From NCBI GenBank assembly GCA_026991215.1, contig JALXBY010000082.1, positions 2,993 to 24,578 of the forward strand: 21,586 bases of DNA. The letters are read 5' to 3'. The position numbers and the translations under genes are program-made. Each line of letters starts with the position of its first letter. Within the stretch, counting starts at the first letter, position 1. Of this stretch, positions 6,822-14,419 are shown piece after piece. This DNA comes from Anaerolineales bacterium (GTDB taxonomy: Bacteria; Chloroflexota; Anaerolineae; Anaerolineales; DRMV01). A model generated the notes under the pieces. That model searched no databases and was not told the origin of the DNA. It was given only the letters and a program-made list of their open reading frames with translations.

Positions 6822-7772
6822 CTACCGCGGCCATGGCGCGGCGGCATGGGGCGGTTGCAGCCACTGCAGCCAGCCGCCGGGTCGTCGGCTCCTTGGGGCC
6901 GTCGGCCGGTCGAAGTGACCCAGGACCACAATCAGGACCAAAAGGCCCAGCCCGGCGAACTGTGTGGGCGTCAGGGTTTCCCCCAGCCACAGATGCGCGA
7001 ACAGCACGGAAACCCCGATTTCGGCCAGGGAGACCAGCATGGTCTGCAGGCTGCCCAGACGCTTGACGCCCATGAACAGGGTCAGGCGGGAAAGGAAGGT
7101 GCTCAACCCCAGGGCCACCAGGGGTTTCCACTGGGTCCACGTGGTGGGCAGTGCGCGGGGGCCAAGGACCAGATAGGCCAGCACGACCACGCCGCTCATG
7201 GAAAGCAGGGTGTAGAAGGTGACCGTTGGTGCCGGGGCTTCGTACAGCACCCGTCGGTTGATGGGCACGTGCAACGCGTACAGGGCCGAAGCCAGGAGCA
7301 TCAGGGCCGCAGGGCCCAGGGCAACTTGCTGGGTTCCGGTGGGCCGGGTCAGCAGCACCACCGTTGGGATGGCCAGGGCCACCCGCAGCAGGGAAAGCCG
7401 GCTGATGGGTTCCCGGTCCAGCCACACCCACAGGATGAGGAACACGGGGTGCAGGGAGAACAAAAGTTGGCCCAGGGCCGCGCCCAGGGGTTTGAGGGAA
7501 AGGAAGAAGAACAGGGACCCCAGGCCGTTCAGCGCGCCGGCCAGGAGCGCGCCGACCAGGCCAATGGGGTGGATGTAGAACCCGCCCGGCCGCCAGAAGC
7601 GCAGCCACAACCCCATCAGCAGCGCGGCCAGGACCGTACGCAGCGCGGCCACCCCAAAGGCCGGCAGCCCTGCAGCCAGGGCCATCTTGCCCAACACCGG
7701 GTTCAGGCCCATGAAGAAGGCCGCGGCCAGGGCAGCGGCCATGCCCGTCATGCGTGTTCGGCCCCGGTGCAC
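6822..7772 (-). CDS. EamA/DMT-family membrane transporter
   Basis: This is a 316-residue integral membrane protein with about ten hydrophobic helices in two repeated halves, the pattern of EamA-domain drug/metabolite transporters. The first half begins MTGMAAALAAAFFMGLNPV, with the family's N/P-containing first helix; the second half begins near ALGPAALMLLASALYALHV. The start is GTG 7772, chosen because GGGAGG precedes it by 7 nt; the in-frame ATG at 7751 is the alternative. The family includes amino-acid exporters such as the threonine/homoserine exporter RhtA. Here it lies 36 nt after a threonine-synthase-like gene, so export of a related amino acid is an attractive but unproven role. The soluble C-terminal tail is Arg/Pro-rich. 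Confidence 0.88.
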   Translation of the reverse strand: MHRGRTRMTGMAAALAAAFFMGLNPVLGKMALAAGLPAFGVAALRTVLAALLMGLWLRFWRPGGFYIHPIGLVGALLAGALNGLGSLFFFLSLKPLGAALGQLLFSLHPVFLILWVWLDREPISRLSLLRVALAIPTVVLLTRPTGTQQVALGPAALMLLASALYALHVPINRRVLYEAPAPTVTFYTLLSMSGVVVLAYLVLGPRALPTTWTQWKPLVALGLSTFLSRLTLFMGVKRLGSLQTMLVSLAEIGVSVLFAHLWLGETLTPTQFAGLGLLVLIVVLGHFDRPTAPRSRRPGGWLQWLQPPHAAAPWPR

Positions 7773-7808
7773 CGCGCATCCTCCCGCAAGCCCCCCTCCC
7801 GTTGGGGC

Positions 7809-9497
7809 TCAACGGCCCTCGGTTTCCTCCTCAAGAAGGGCGCGTATCTCCTCGAAGAACTCGTCGCTCAAGAACTCCCCCTTGATGAGCAGGGAACGGG
7901 CCAGGTTCTGAATGCGGGCCCGCTCCTGGCCCGAAAGGTGCTTGGCCGTCACCACGATGACCGGAATGGATGCGGTCTCCGGGTCCTCCTTCAGGCGCTC
8001 CAGGACCTGGAAGCCGTCCATGCCGGGCATCATGAGGTCCAGGATGATGAGGTTGGGCCGTTCCGCCCGCGCCAGTTCCAGGGCCTGCCGGCCGTTTTCG
8101 GCCTCCAGAATCTGGTATTCGCCCAAAGACTGCAGCACCCGTCGGAACAGGATGCGGGCCGGTTCGTGGTCGTCCACGATGAGGACCTTGGGGTGCCGTT
8201 TCGGGTCCAGGCCGGTCAGCGCGGTCAGCAGGCCCTCCTGGGGCGGTGCGGCCTGCAGCACGGCTTCGGCCGGCACTTCCCTGGCCCAGCGCTCCCCCAG
8301 GATGTGGGACTCGATGGGCATGGTGTGCCCGGTGCAGTTGACCACCACGGTCTCATGGGGCTGAATCAACCCTTCCCGGGCCATGCGGATGAGGCCGGCA
8401 AAGGCCACGGCCGCGGCGGGTTCCATGGAGATGCCTTCCATCTTGGCCATCATGTGCATGGTGCGGAAGGCCTCTTCGTCGGTAACCCGCAGGAACACGC
8501 CGCCGTGCCGTTTGACGTACTCGTACAGCAGCGTGTACGTCCGGCCCGGTCGTCCGGTGGCCAGGGTCGAGATGTGGGTGCTGGGGCTGTCCAGGTCCAC
8601 GGGTTCGGCCCGGTCCTGCTCCCAGGCCCGCACCATGGGGTCGCACCCCGCGGCCTGGATGATGCCCAACTTGGGCATCCGGTCGATGAAGCCCATCTCG
8701 AAGAGTTCCTGGAACCCTTTGGCCACCCCCAAAGGCCCCAGCCCGCCGCTGACGGCCTGGATGTACCAGTCGGGCGCCATCCATACGGGGCCGTAGCGGG
8801 CGTCGGGGTGCAGCAGGCCCAGTTGTTCGGCAATCTCGAAGGCCAGGGTCTTCATGGATTCCACGGTGGGCACGGAGCGCGCGCCCCGGTCCAGGTAGAA
8901 CCCCCGTTCCTGGGCAAAGCGGGCCGCGACCTGTTTGGTCTGGTCATACGTCCCCGTGACCTTGATGACCTGGGTGCCGTAGATGGCCACTTCCCGCATC
9001 TTCTCGGCCGGCACCGCGGAAGAGACGAAGGCCCACAACTTGATGCCGGCCCGGGAAGCATAGGCGGAATACGCGATGGCCACGTTCCCCGTGGAAGCGA
9101 CCACCACGTCGGTCAGCCCGGCTTCCTTGAGTGCAGCGATGGTCACCGCGGCCTGTCGGTCCTTGAAGGACGAGGTGGGGTTCTGGCGCTCGTCTTTGAT
9201 CCAGATGTTGGGCAGTTTGAGCATCATGCTCAAGTGCCGGGCCGGGTAGAGGGGCGTTCCCCCCTCGCCCTGGGCGGTTTCGGGCGGGGTATGCCGCACC
9301 GGGAGCAGTTCATGGTACCGCCAGAGGTCGAAGGGGCGGGCGGGCAGCCGCTCCCGCCACACGCGGGCCACCCGCGGGTAGTCGTACACGGCCTGAAGCC
9401 ATTCGCTGCCGCAACGGGGGCAGTGGGTGATGCCCGGACGGTATCCGGTCTGATGACCACAGTCCAGGCAGCGGACTTGCACGTCAAGGGCCACCAT
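7809..9497 (-). CDS. Threonine synthase-like PLP enzyme fused to a C-terminal receiver domain
   Basis: This 562-residue protein joins two families. Residues 1-30 form a zinc ribbon (C10, C13, C26, C29), as in many threonine synthase-like proteins. Residues about 55-405 are a fold-type II PLP enzyme: GEGGTPL (78-83), NPTSSFKDR with the presumed Schiff-base K112, STGN (135-138), MEPAAAVAFAGL and CTGHTMP. After a short linker, residues 437-560 are a response-regulator receiver: VLIVDDHEP with D442/D443, phospho-acceptor D487 in LIILDLMMPGMDG, T517 and K539. Relative to classical ThrC, NPTGS is NPTSS and the phosphate loop appears as VSGGLGPLG, so the exact reaction (O-phosphohomoserine to threonine) is likely but not certain. 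AAAGGAGG lies 3 nt before ATG 9497 and 6 nt before the next codon, GTG 9494, which may be the true start. It follows the histidine kinase by 106 nt and precedes the EamA gene by 36 nt. Confidence 0.9.
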   Translation of the reverse strand: MVALDVQVRCLDCGHQTGYRPGITHCPRCGSEWLQAVYDYPRVARVWRERLPARPFDLWRYHELLPVRHTPPETAQGEGGTPLYPARHLSMMLKLPNIWIKDERQNPTSSFKDRQAAVTIAALKEAGLTDVVVASTGNVAIAYSAYASRAGIKLWAFVSSAVPAEKMREVAIYGTQVIKVTGTYDQTKQVAARFAQERGFYLDRGARSVPTVESMKTLAFEIAEQLGLLHPDARYGPVWMAPDWYIQAVSGGLGPLGVAKGFQELFEMGFIDRMPKLGIIQAAGCDPMVRAWEQDRAEPVDLDSPSTHISTLATGRPGRTYTLLYEYVKRHGGVFLRVTDEEAFRTMHMMAKMEGISMEPAAAVAFAGLIRMAREGLIQPHETVVVNCTGHTMPIESHILGERWAREVPAEAVLQAAPPQEGLLTALTGLDPKRHPKVLIVDDHEPARILFRRVLQSLGEYQILEAENGRQALELARAERPNLIILDLMMPGMDGFQVLERLKEDPETASIPVIVVTAKHLSGQERARIQNLARSLLIKGEFLSDEFFEEIRALLEEETEGR

Positions 9498-9543
9498 TGG
9501 CCTCCTTTGTCCTGAATCCGTTCGAAGGTGTACACGTCATTCA

Positions 9544-9573
9544 AAGGGCGGGCCCGCGTTGCTGGGGCCCGCC
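9544..9573 (-). terminator. Terminator-like hairpin between kinase and threonine synthase-receiver genes
   Basis: On the minus strand GGCGGGCCC and GGGCCCGCC form a perfect 9-bp GC stem with a 9-nt loop, followed by CTTTGA. The stem is very stable but the T-tract has only three bases. It may therefore terminate partially, or protect the upstream mRNA end, rather than stop all transcription. Confidence 0.45.
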
Positions 9574-9603
9574 TGGGACCTCACCGAGGACGGATGCCCG
9601 CCC

Positions 9604-12600
9604 TTACGTGGGCTGCTCCTGCTGCTGGCTCTGGCGGTGTACCAGTTCCAGATAGTACAGGAAGCGCTCCAGGACGTACAGGGCCTGCTGCTGGGGCATC
9701 AGGAAGTGGCTCCACCAACGGCGGAAGAGCAGGTCGAGCAGGCCCCAGGCCTCGGTGCTCAGGGTGTTGTCCAGCACCGCGAAGAGGGGGAAGGGCTGCT
9801 GGCCGTGGGTTTCCCGCAGCAGGTGCAGCAGGGCCATGGGGTCGCCGGGGGCCAGCAGGTCCAGGAAGACCGCGTGGAAGGGGGCCTCCCGCAGGTGGTC
9901 GAAGGCCTCGGTCACCGTGGGCACGACCACGATTTCCATCTCAGGCACTTCCTGGGCCAGCGTCGAGCGGAGGTACTCGGCCTGCTGCGGCTCCCGTTCC
10001 ACGAACAGGCACCGGATGGGCAGGGGCATGTCCAGGGCCGCCTGCCAGAAGGGCAGGGGCGCCATGTCCTCCCGCCGGATGGGCTTCACCAACACGTTGA
10101 GGAAGGGGAGGACGAAAAGCCGCTGCTCCTGGGCCGCGACCGCGGTCAGGAGTTTGGGCAGCGCGCGGGTCTCTTTGGTCGCGGCCAGTTGGTGCATCAA
10201 CTGCAGCCCTTTGCGGTCGGGCAGGTAGGGGTTAATCATCCCCGCAAAGGGGCGCAGGCTCAACACCCGGGCCTGGAACTCTTTGGGGTCCAGGGTGCCC
10301 AGAATGCGATAGCCCTTGGCCCCGAAGTGCTGGCGGTACAGTTCCACGGCTTCGGGGTCGTCGAAGACCACGGCAAAGGCCACCCGCTGGGATTCGGGCA
10401 CGCCCAGGGGCAGCCGGATGAAGACCTTGGTCCCCTTGCCCTCTTCGCTTTCGATCCAGATGCGGCCGCCGTGCATTTCCACCAGGTGCCGGGTGATGGC
10501 CAGCCCAAGGCCGGTCCCGCCCACGGCCCGGGTGATGGCGGAATCGGCCTGGTAGAAGGGGGTGAACAGTTTGGCCTGGGCCTCCTTGGGGATGCCCGGA
10601 CCGGTATCCTCGACCACCAGCAACAGTTCGGGCTGGCCGGCCGGCGTGGTCTGCACCTCGGCCCGCACCAGGATGTACCCCTCTTCCGTGAACTTGGCCG
10701 CGTTGGAGAGCACGTTGAGCAGCACCTGGCGGATGCGTTTGCTGTCCGCGTATAGGGGGGGCAGGTCTTCGGGGATTTCCACCCGCAGTTCCACGGGCTT
10801 GTCTTTGAGCAGGCCGCGGGTCGTGGCCAGCACGCTTTCCAGGAGTTGGCGCACGTCCACCTCTTCGAAGACCAGTTCCATCTTGCCGGCTTCGATTTTC
10901 GAGAGGTCGAGGATGTCGTTAATCAACCCCAAGAGGTGCTGGCCTGCGTTGTAGATGGCCTCCAGGTCCTGCCGCTGCATGTCGTTGATGGGGCCGTCGA
11001 TGCCCTTGAGGATGATGCGGGAGAAGCCGATGATGGAGTTGAGGGGCGTGCGCAGTTCGTGGCTCATGTTGGCCAGGAACTGGCTCTTCATCTCGTCGGC
11101 CCGCCGGATTTCCTCCAGAGCGCGGCGGGAAAGGTCGTAGGACCGCGCGCTTTCCACGGCCACGGCCAGCTGGTCGGCCAGCAGTTGCAGCACCTGGACC
11201 ATCTCCGGGGTGAACACGTACTTGCGGGTGGCCTGCACGTCCAGGACGCCAATCACCCGGTCGCCGATGCGCAGGGGGAAGCCGGCTTCGGCCTGGGTAT
11301 CGGGCAGCAGGGGGTTGGGACGATGCACGTCCGACGTGGTGACGTCGTTGACCACGACGGGTTCCCCCCGCAGCGCGGTCTGGCCCACCACCGAGGTGGA
11401 CCCCACCGCGAGCCGGTGCTCGCTGCGCTTCATGATTTCCCCCACCGGGCCGGTGGAAGCCTGGACCACCGCGTACAGCCCCTTGGGGTCCAGCAGGAAC
11501 ACGGAAACATGGTAGAAACCGAAGCGGGACTTAATCAGGTTGACGGCCTTGTCCAGCACCTCTTCCACAGAGAGGGCGGCACCGATATCCCGCGCGATTT
11601 CCGCGGCCATGCGCAGGTGCGCGGCCAGGCTCTGGGAGCGCATGTAGTGCAACAGGCCGTCCATGCGCACCGCGACCTGGGCCTGGAGCGCGGTCAGGGC
11701 CTGCAGTTCTTCCTCGGTGAACCGGAAGGGTTCGGGGTACACGCCCAGAATCACCCCCATGACCTCCCGGCCCACCCATAGGGGGTAAAGCAACACGTAC
11801 CGGCCGGTCACACCCATCTGCCCCAGGACGGCCGTCATGTGCTGGGCCAGCGCGGTGCCCTGCAGGTCCTCCAGGGGCATGGCCTGGATGCGGATGAACT
11901 GGTCCCGCAACCACAAGGCGTCCTGGGCGCTCAGGAAGCACAGGGGTGGGTCGGCCTGGGGCCGTGGCCAGGCCGCTTCCACATGCCCGCGGGTGGCCTG
12001 GGGCTGGTCGCCCAAAGGCGGTTCCAGGCGCATGAAGAACACGGCCTGGACGTCATGCTGGCCCAACACGGTGTACTTACGCAACACGTCCAGCACTTCG
12101 TCCAGGGAACGGGCCTGGTTGAGGGCCGCAGAGGCCTGGTAGAGCTGGTCGGTGATTTCCAAAAGGCGCTGCAGTTCAGCAGTCAGCCGCAGGCCCTGGA
12201 AGCGCACGGCCGTGTGGGAAACCAAAGTGGCCAGGAGGCGCATGTCCTCGTCTTTGAAGGTCCGGGGTTCCCGGAAGCCGACCACCAGGACGCCCAGCAC
12301 CTCCTGCCCTACGGAAAGGGTCTGCACCAACAGGGCCCGGGCCCCTCCCTGGCGGGCCAGGTCCAGCAACGGCGGGAACAGGCCCAGGTCCTCTTCCACG
12401 TTGCCGGACTGCAGCACGAAGCCCGGACGGAAGGGGTGTTCTCCGTTCTCGGTCCACGCTTCGAAGCGGAAGCGGGCCGGCATCTCCTGGGGGAAGGCGC
12501 CATGCTCGGCTACCCGATAGACGGTTTGGGGCTGGGCATCGGGCCGAAGCGGAGGGTTGAAGGCGTAGAGCGCGGCCCAGAGCACGTCCTCGCCGCCCAC

Positions 12601-13659
12601 CAGGGTGTACGTGCGCAGGATGCGGAGCAGGTCCTCGTAGGCGTTGGCCTCGGCCACCGCGCTGGCGGCCCGGTAGAGCAGGCGGGTTTCCTCCAGCGCG
12701 GCCCGGGTCTGCTCGGCCAGGTAGAGGGTGGAAAGCCGGGCGCTGGCCTGGTAGAGCAGGCTCTCCAGAATGCGGGTTTCGTTCTCGGTGAGCCGCGGGG
12801 TATGTCGGAACGCGGCGAAGAACCAGCCATGGGCCTGGCCGCCCAGGACGAAGGGGGCCAGCAGGAAGGCCTGCACCCGCATCATCGCGAACAGACGTTT
12901 CAGAAGTTCAGGTTGGTCCGGGTCCTGCCGGTCGAGGAGCAGAGAGGGCGCGTCCTGGAGCCGCCGTTGCACGAAGGTGTAGAAATCCGTGGGGAAGGGC
13001 AGGCGCTGGTAAGGGGCCAGAGGCAGTTCCGGGGTGGCCCGCCACTGGGCCTGCATGTACATCCACCGGGGTCTGTCCTTGGTGCTGAAGGGCCGGTCCA
13101 TCCAAATGATGCTCATGTAGACGACCTGGTCCCGCAACGCGGTGAACTCCCGCAACGCGTGCAGGACCTCGTCATACGAACCGGCCTGGTTGATGGCCGT
13201 GGTGGCCTCGTACAGCCGGCGGACCTCCTGGAGCGCGGTGCGGATTTGCTGGAACAGTTCCGCGTGCTCCAACGCCAGGGCGAATTGCTCCAGTACGTCC
13301 CGGGTCAGGCGCTCCTCTTCTTCCCGCCATTTGCGCCCGGGCGGCGCGAGGGCTTCCAGCAGAATCCGGCGATGCTGGTAGTGCAGGGGCACGGCCAGCA
13401 TCGCGGGCATGTCCTCTTCCCCGCCGAAGCGCCAGGCCTGCAGCGAACCCAGGGCCTGGGCGCCGTAGGGCGTCATGGGCGTGCGGACGGGCAGCCAGCG
13501 CTCCTGTTCCAGGCGCAGGCCGAAGCTTTCCGGCAGCCGGCCCTGGGGTTCCGGCGGTTGCGGCTCTTCCGGCACCGGCGGCTGGGCAGCCTCTTCCTGG
13601 GGCATCTGCAACGCGTCCAGACGGTGTTCCAGTTCCTCATTGGGTTTGCGCTTGCCCAT
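9604..13659 (-). CDS. Soluble multi-GAF hybrid histidine kinase with two degenerate receivers
   Basis: This 1351-residue protein has no membrane segment. Residues 1-40 are polar and Pro/Glu-rich. Residues about 45-137 resemble only the second half of a GAF domain. Three divergent GAF-like regions follow (about 150-315, 325-490, 500-670), then a canonical GAF (682-840) linked by a coiled coil to HisKA, with phospho-acceptor H867 in MSHELRTPLNS. The ATPase domain has N986 in LSNAAKF, DTGPGIP (1018-1024) and GGTGLGL (1047-1053). Two receiver-like domains end the protein. In the first (1092-1200), D1100/D1101 and K1192 are present but the acceptor position is N1143. In the second (1215-1340), D1267 is present but the acidic pair is replaced by VERE. 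Kinase activity is expected; phosphotransfer to its own receivers is doubtful. The start at ATG 13659 has AGGAGG 9 nt upstream, inside the overlapping ParA gene. Confidence 0.92.
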   Translation of the reverse strand: MGKRKPNEELEHRLDALQMPQEEAAQPPVPEEPQPPEPQGRLPESFGLRLEQERWLPVRTPMTPYGAQALGSLQAWRFGGEEDMPAMLAVPLHYQHRRILLEALAPPGRKWREEEERLTRDVLEQFALALEHAELFQQIRTALQEVRRLYEATTAINQAGSYDEVLHALREFTALRDQVVYMSIIWMDRPFSTKDRPRWMYMQAQWRATPELPLAPYQRLPFPTDFYTFVQRRLQDAPSLLLDRQDPDQPELLKRLFAMMRVQAFLLAPFVLGGQAHGWFFAAFRHTPRLTENETRILESLLYQASARLSTLYLAEQTRAALEETRLLYRAASAVAEANAYEDLLRILRTYTLVGGEDVLWAALYAFNPPLRPDAQPQTVYRVAEHGAFPQEMPARFRFEAWTENGEHPFRPGFVLQSGNVEEDLGLFPPLLDLARQGGARALLVQTLSVGQEVLGVLVVGFREPRTFKDEDMRLLATLVSHTAVRFQGLRLTAELQRLLEITDQLYQASAALNQARSLDEVLDVLRKYTVLGQHDVQAVFFMRLEPPLGDQPQATRGHVEAAWPRPQADPPLCFLSAQDALWLRDQFIRIQAMPLEDLQGTALAQHMTAVLGQMGVTGRYVLLYPLWVGREVMGVILGVYPEPFRFTEEELQALTALQAQVAVRMDGLLHYMRSQSLAAHLRMAAEIARDIGAALSVEEVLDKAVNLIKSRFGFYHVSVFLLDPKGLYAVVQASTGPVGEIMKRSEHRLAVGSTSVVGQTALRGEPVVVNDVTTSDVHRPNPLLPDTQAEAGFPLRIGDRVIGVLDVQATRKYVFTPEMVQVLQLLADQLAVAVESARSYDLSRRALEEIRRADEMKSQFLANMSHELRTPLNSIIGFSRIILKGIDGPINDMQRQDLEAIYNAGQHLLGLINDILDLSKIEAGKMELVFEEVDVRQLLESVLATTRGLLKDKPVELRVEIPEDLPPLYADSKRIRQVLLNVLSNAAKFTEEGYILVRAEVQTTPAGQPELLLVVEDTGPGIPKEAQAKLFTPFYQADSAITRAVGGTGLGLAITRHLVEMHGGRIWIESEEGKGTKVFIRLPLGVPESQRVAFAVVFDDPEAVELYRQHFGAKGYRILGTLDPKEFQARVLSLRPFAGMINPYLPDRKGLQLMHQLAATKETRALPKLLTAVAAQEQRLFVLPFLNVLVKPIRREDMAPLPFWQAALDMPLPIRCLFVEREPQQAEYLRSTLAQEVPEMEIVVVPTVTEAFDHLREAPFHAVFLDLLAPGDPMALLHLLRETHGQQPFPLFAVLDNTLSTEAWGLLDLLFRRWWSHFLMPQQQALYVLERFLYYLELVHRQSQQQEQPT

Positions 13660-14419
13660 GGAAAAACACCTCCTCGGCCAGGGCGCGGTAAGCCTGGGCC
13701 GCCCGGGAGCGGGGCGCGTAGTGGGTTACCGGCAGGCCCGCGATGGCCGCTTCCCGCACCTTGGCCTCCAAAGGAATCACGGTCTTGCACAACCCCGGGC
13801 CGAAGGTGGCTTCAAGCCGGGCCCGAATCCAGGCATGGGCCCGGTGCCGGGTCTGGTACATGGTAATGAACACCCGGTACACCAGCGTGGGGTGAAAACG
13901 CAGCCGCAGCCAGCGGATGGTCTGCAGCAGATAGCGCAGGGAATAGGCCGCGAAGTATTCCGGCTGGGTGGGCATCAGCACCTGATGCGCGGCAATCAGG
14001 CCGTTGAGGGTCAGCAGCCCCTGGCCCGGCGGGGTATCCAGGATGATGAAATCGTAGGGAAGGCGGGGCAGCCACAGCCGCAGCAGGGAACGAAAGGTGG
14101 TGTAGCCGTTCTGGTGGCGCAGGGTCTGCTGCAACCCGTTGAGATGGGGCGACGCGGGGACCAGGTCCAGCCCTTCCACCTTGGTGGAAAGCACGATGTC
14201 GGTCAGGTCCCGCCGGTATTGCAGGAAATCGGCCAGGGTGGCCTGGACCTGCTGGGGGAGATGCCCCAGGGCCAGGGTCAGGCTGCCCTGGGGGTCCATG
14301 TCCACGGCCAGGACCCGGTAGCCCTTTTCGACCAGCGCGCCAGCCAGCGCAGCCGCGCTGGTGGTCTTGGCCACGCCGCCTTTGGGATGACTAAGCGCGA
14401 CCACCTGTTGCACCGTCAT
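13637..14419 (-). CDS. ParA/Soj-like ATPase without a ParB partner
   Basis: This 260-residue deviant-Walker ATPase belongs to the ParA/MinD group, which positions DNA or protein clusters by ATP-driven dimerisation. The Walker A is KGGVAKTT with signature K13 and K18. Walker A' is VDMDPQGS. Walker B lies in DFIILDTPPGQG. Arg/Lys residues are common in the second half, as in DNA-binding ParA proteins; no MinD-like C-terminal amphipathic helix is obvious. The start at ATG 14419 is chosen because AGGGAG lies 6 nt upstream and the P-loop begins soon after; ATG 14455 would add 12 residues read from inside the upstream gene. The gene overlaps the receptor upstream by 29 nt and the kinase downstream by 23 nt. 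No parB or parS-like site is visible, so a role in placing the receptor/kinase complex is more likely than chromosome segregation. That role is inferred from context. Confidence 0.92.
   Translation of the reverse strand: MTVQQVVALSHPKGGVAKTTSAAALAGALVEKGYRVLAVDMDPQGSLTLALGHLPQQVQATLADFLQYRRDLTDIVLSTKVEGLDLVPASPHLNGLQQTLRHQNGYTTFRSLLRLWLPRLPYDFIILDTPPGQGLLTLNGLIAAHQVLMPTQPEYFAAYSLRYLLQTIRWLRLRFHPTLVYRVFITMYQTRHRAHAWIRARLEATFGPGLCKTVIPLEAKVREAAIAGLPVTHYAPRSRAAQAYRALAEEVFFHGQAQTQ

Noticed and set aside
6633..9515. 960-codon open frame on the + strand
   Set aside because: It runs antisense to the EamA and threonine synthase-receiver genes. Its translation is Gly/His/Gln/Pro-rich with no domain motif, typical of GC-rich antisense frames.
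11839..13866. 675-codon open frame on the + strand
   Set aside because: It is antisense to the histidine kinase, which has unmistakable domains. The composition is low-complexity and no ribosome site supports a start.
13637..14419. Chromosome partition locus (parABS) or replication origin
   Set aside because: There is no ParB gene, no TGTTTCACGTGAAACA-like parS, and no dnaA or other origin genes. The neighbours are signalling genes.
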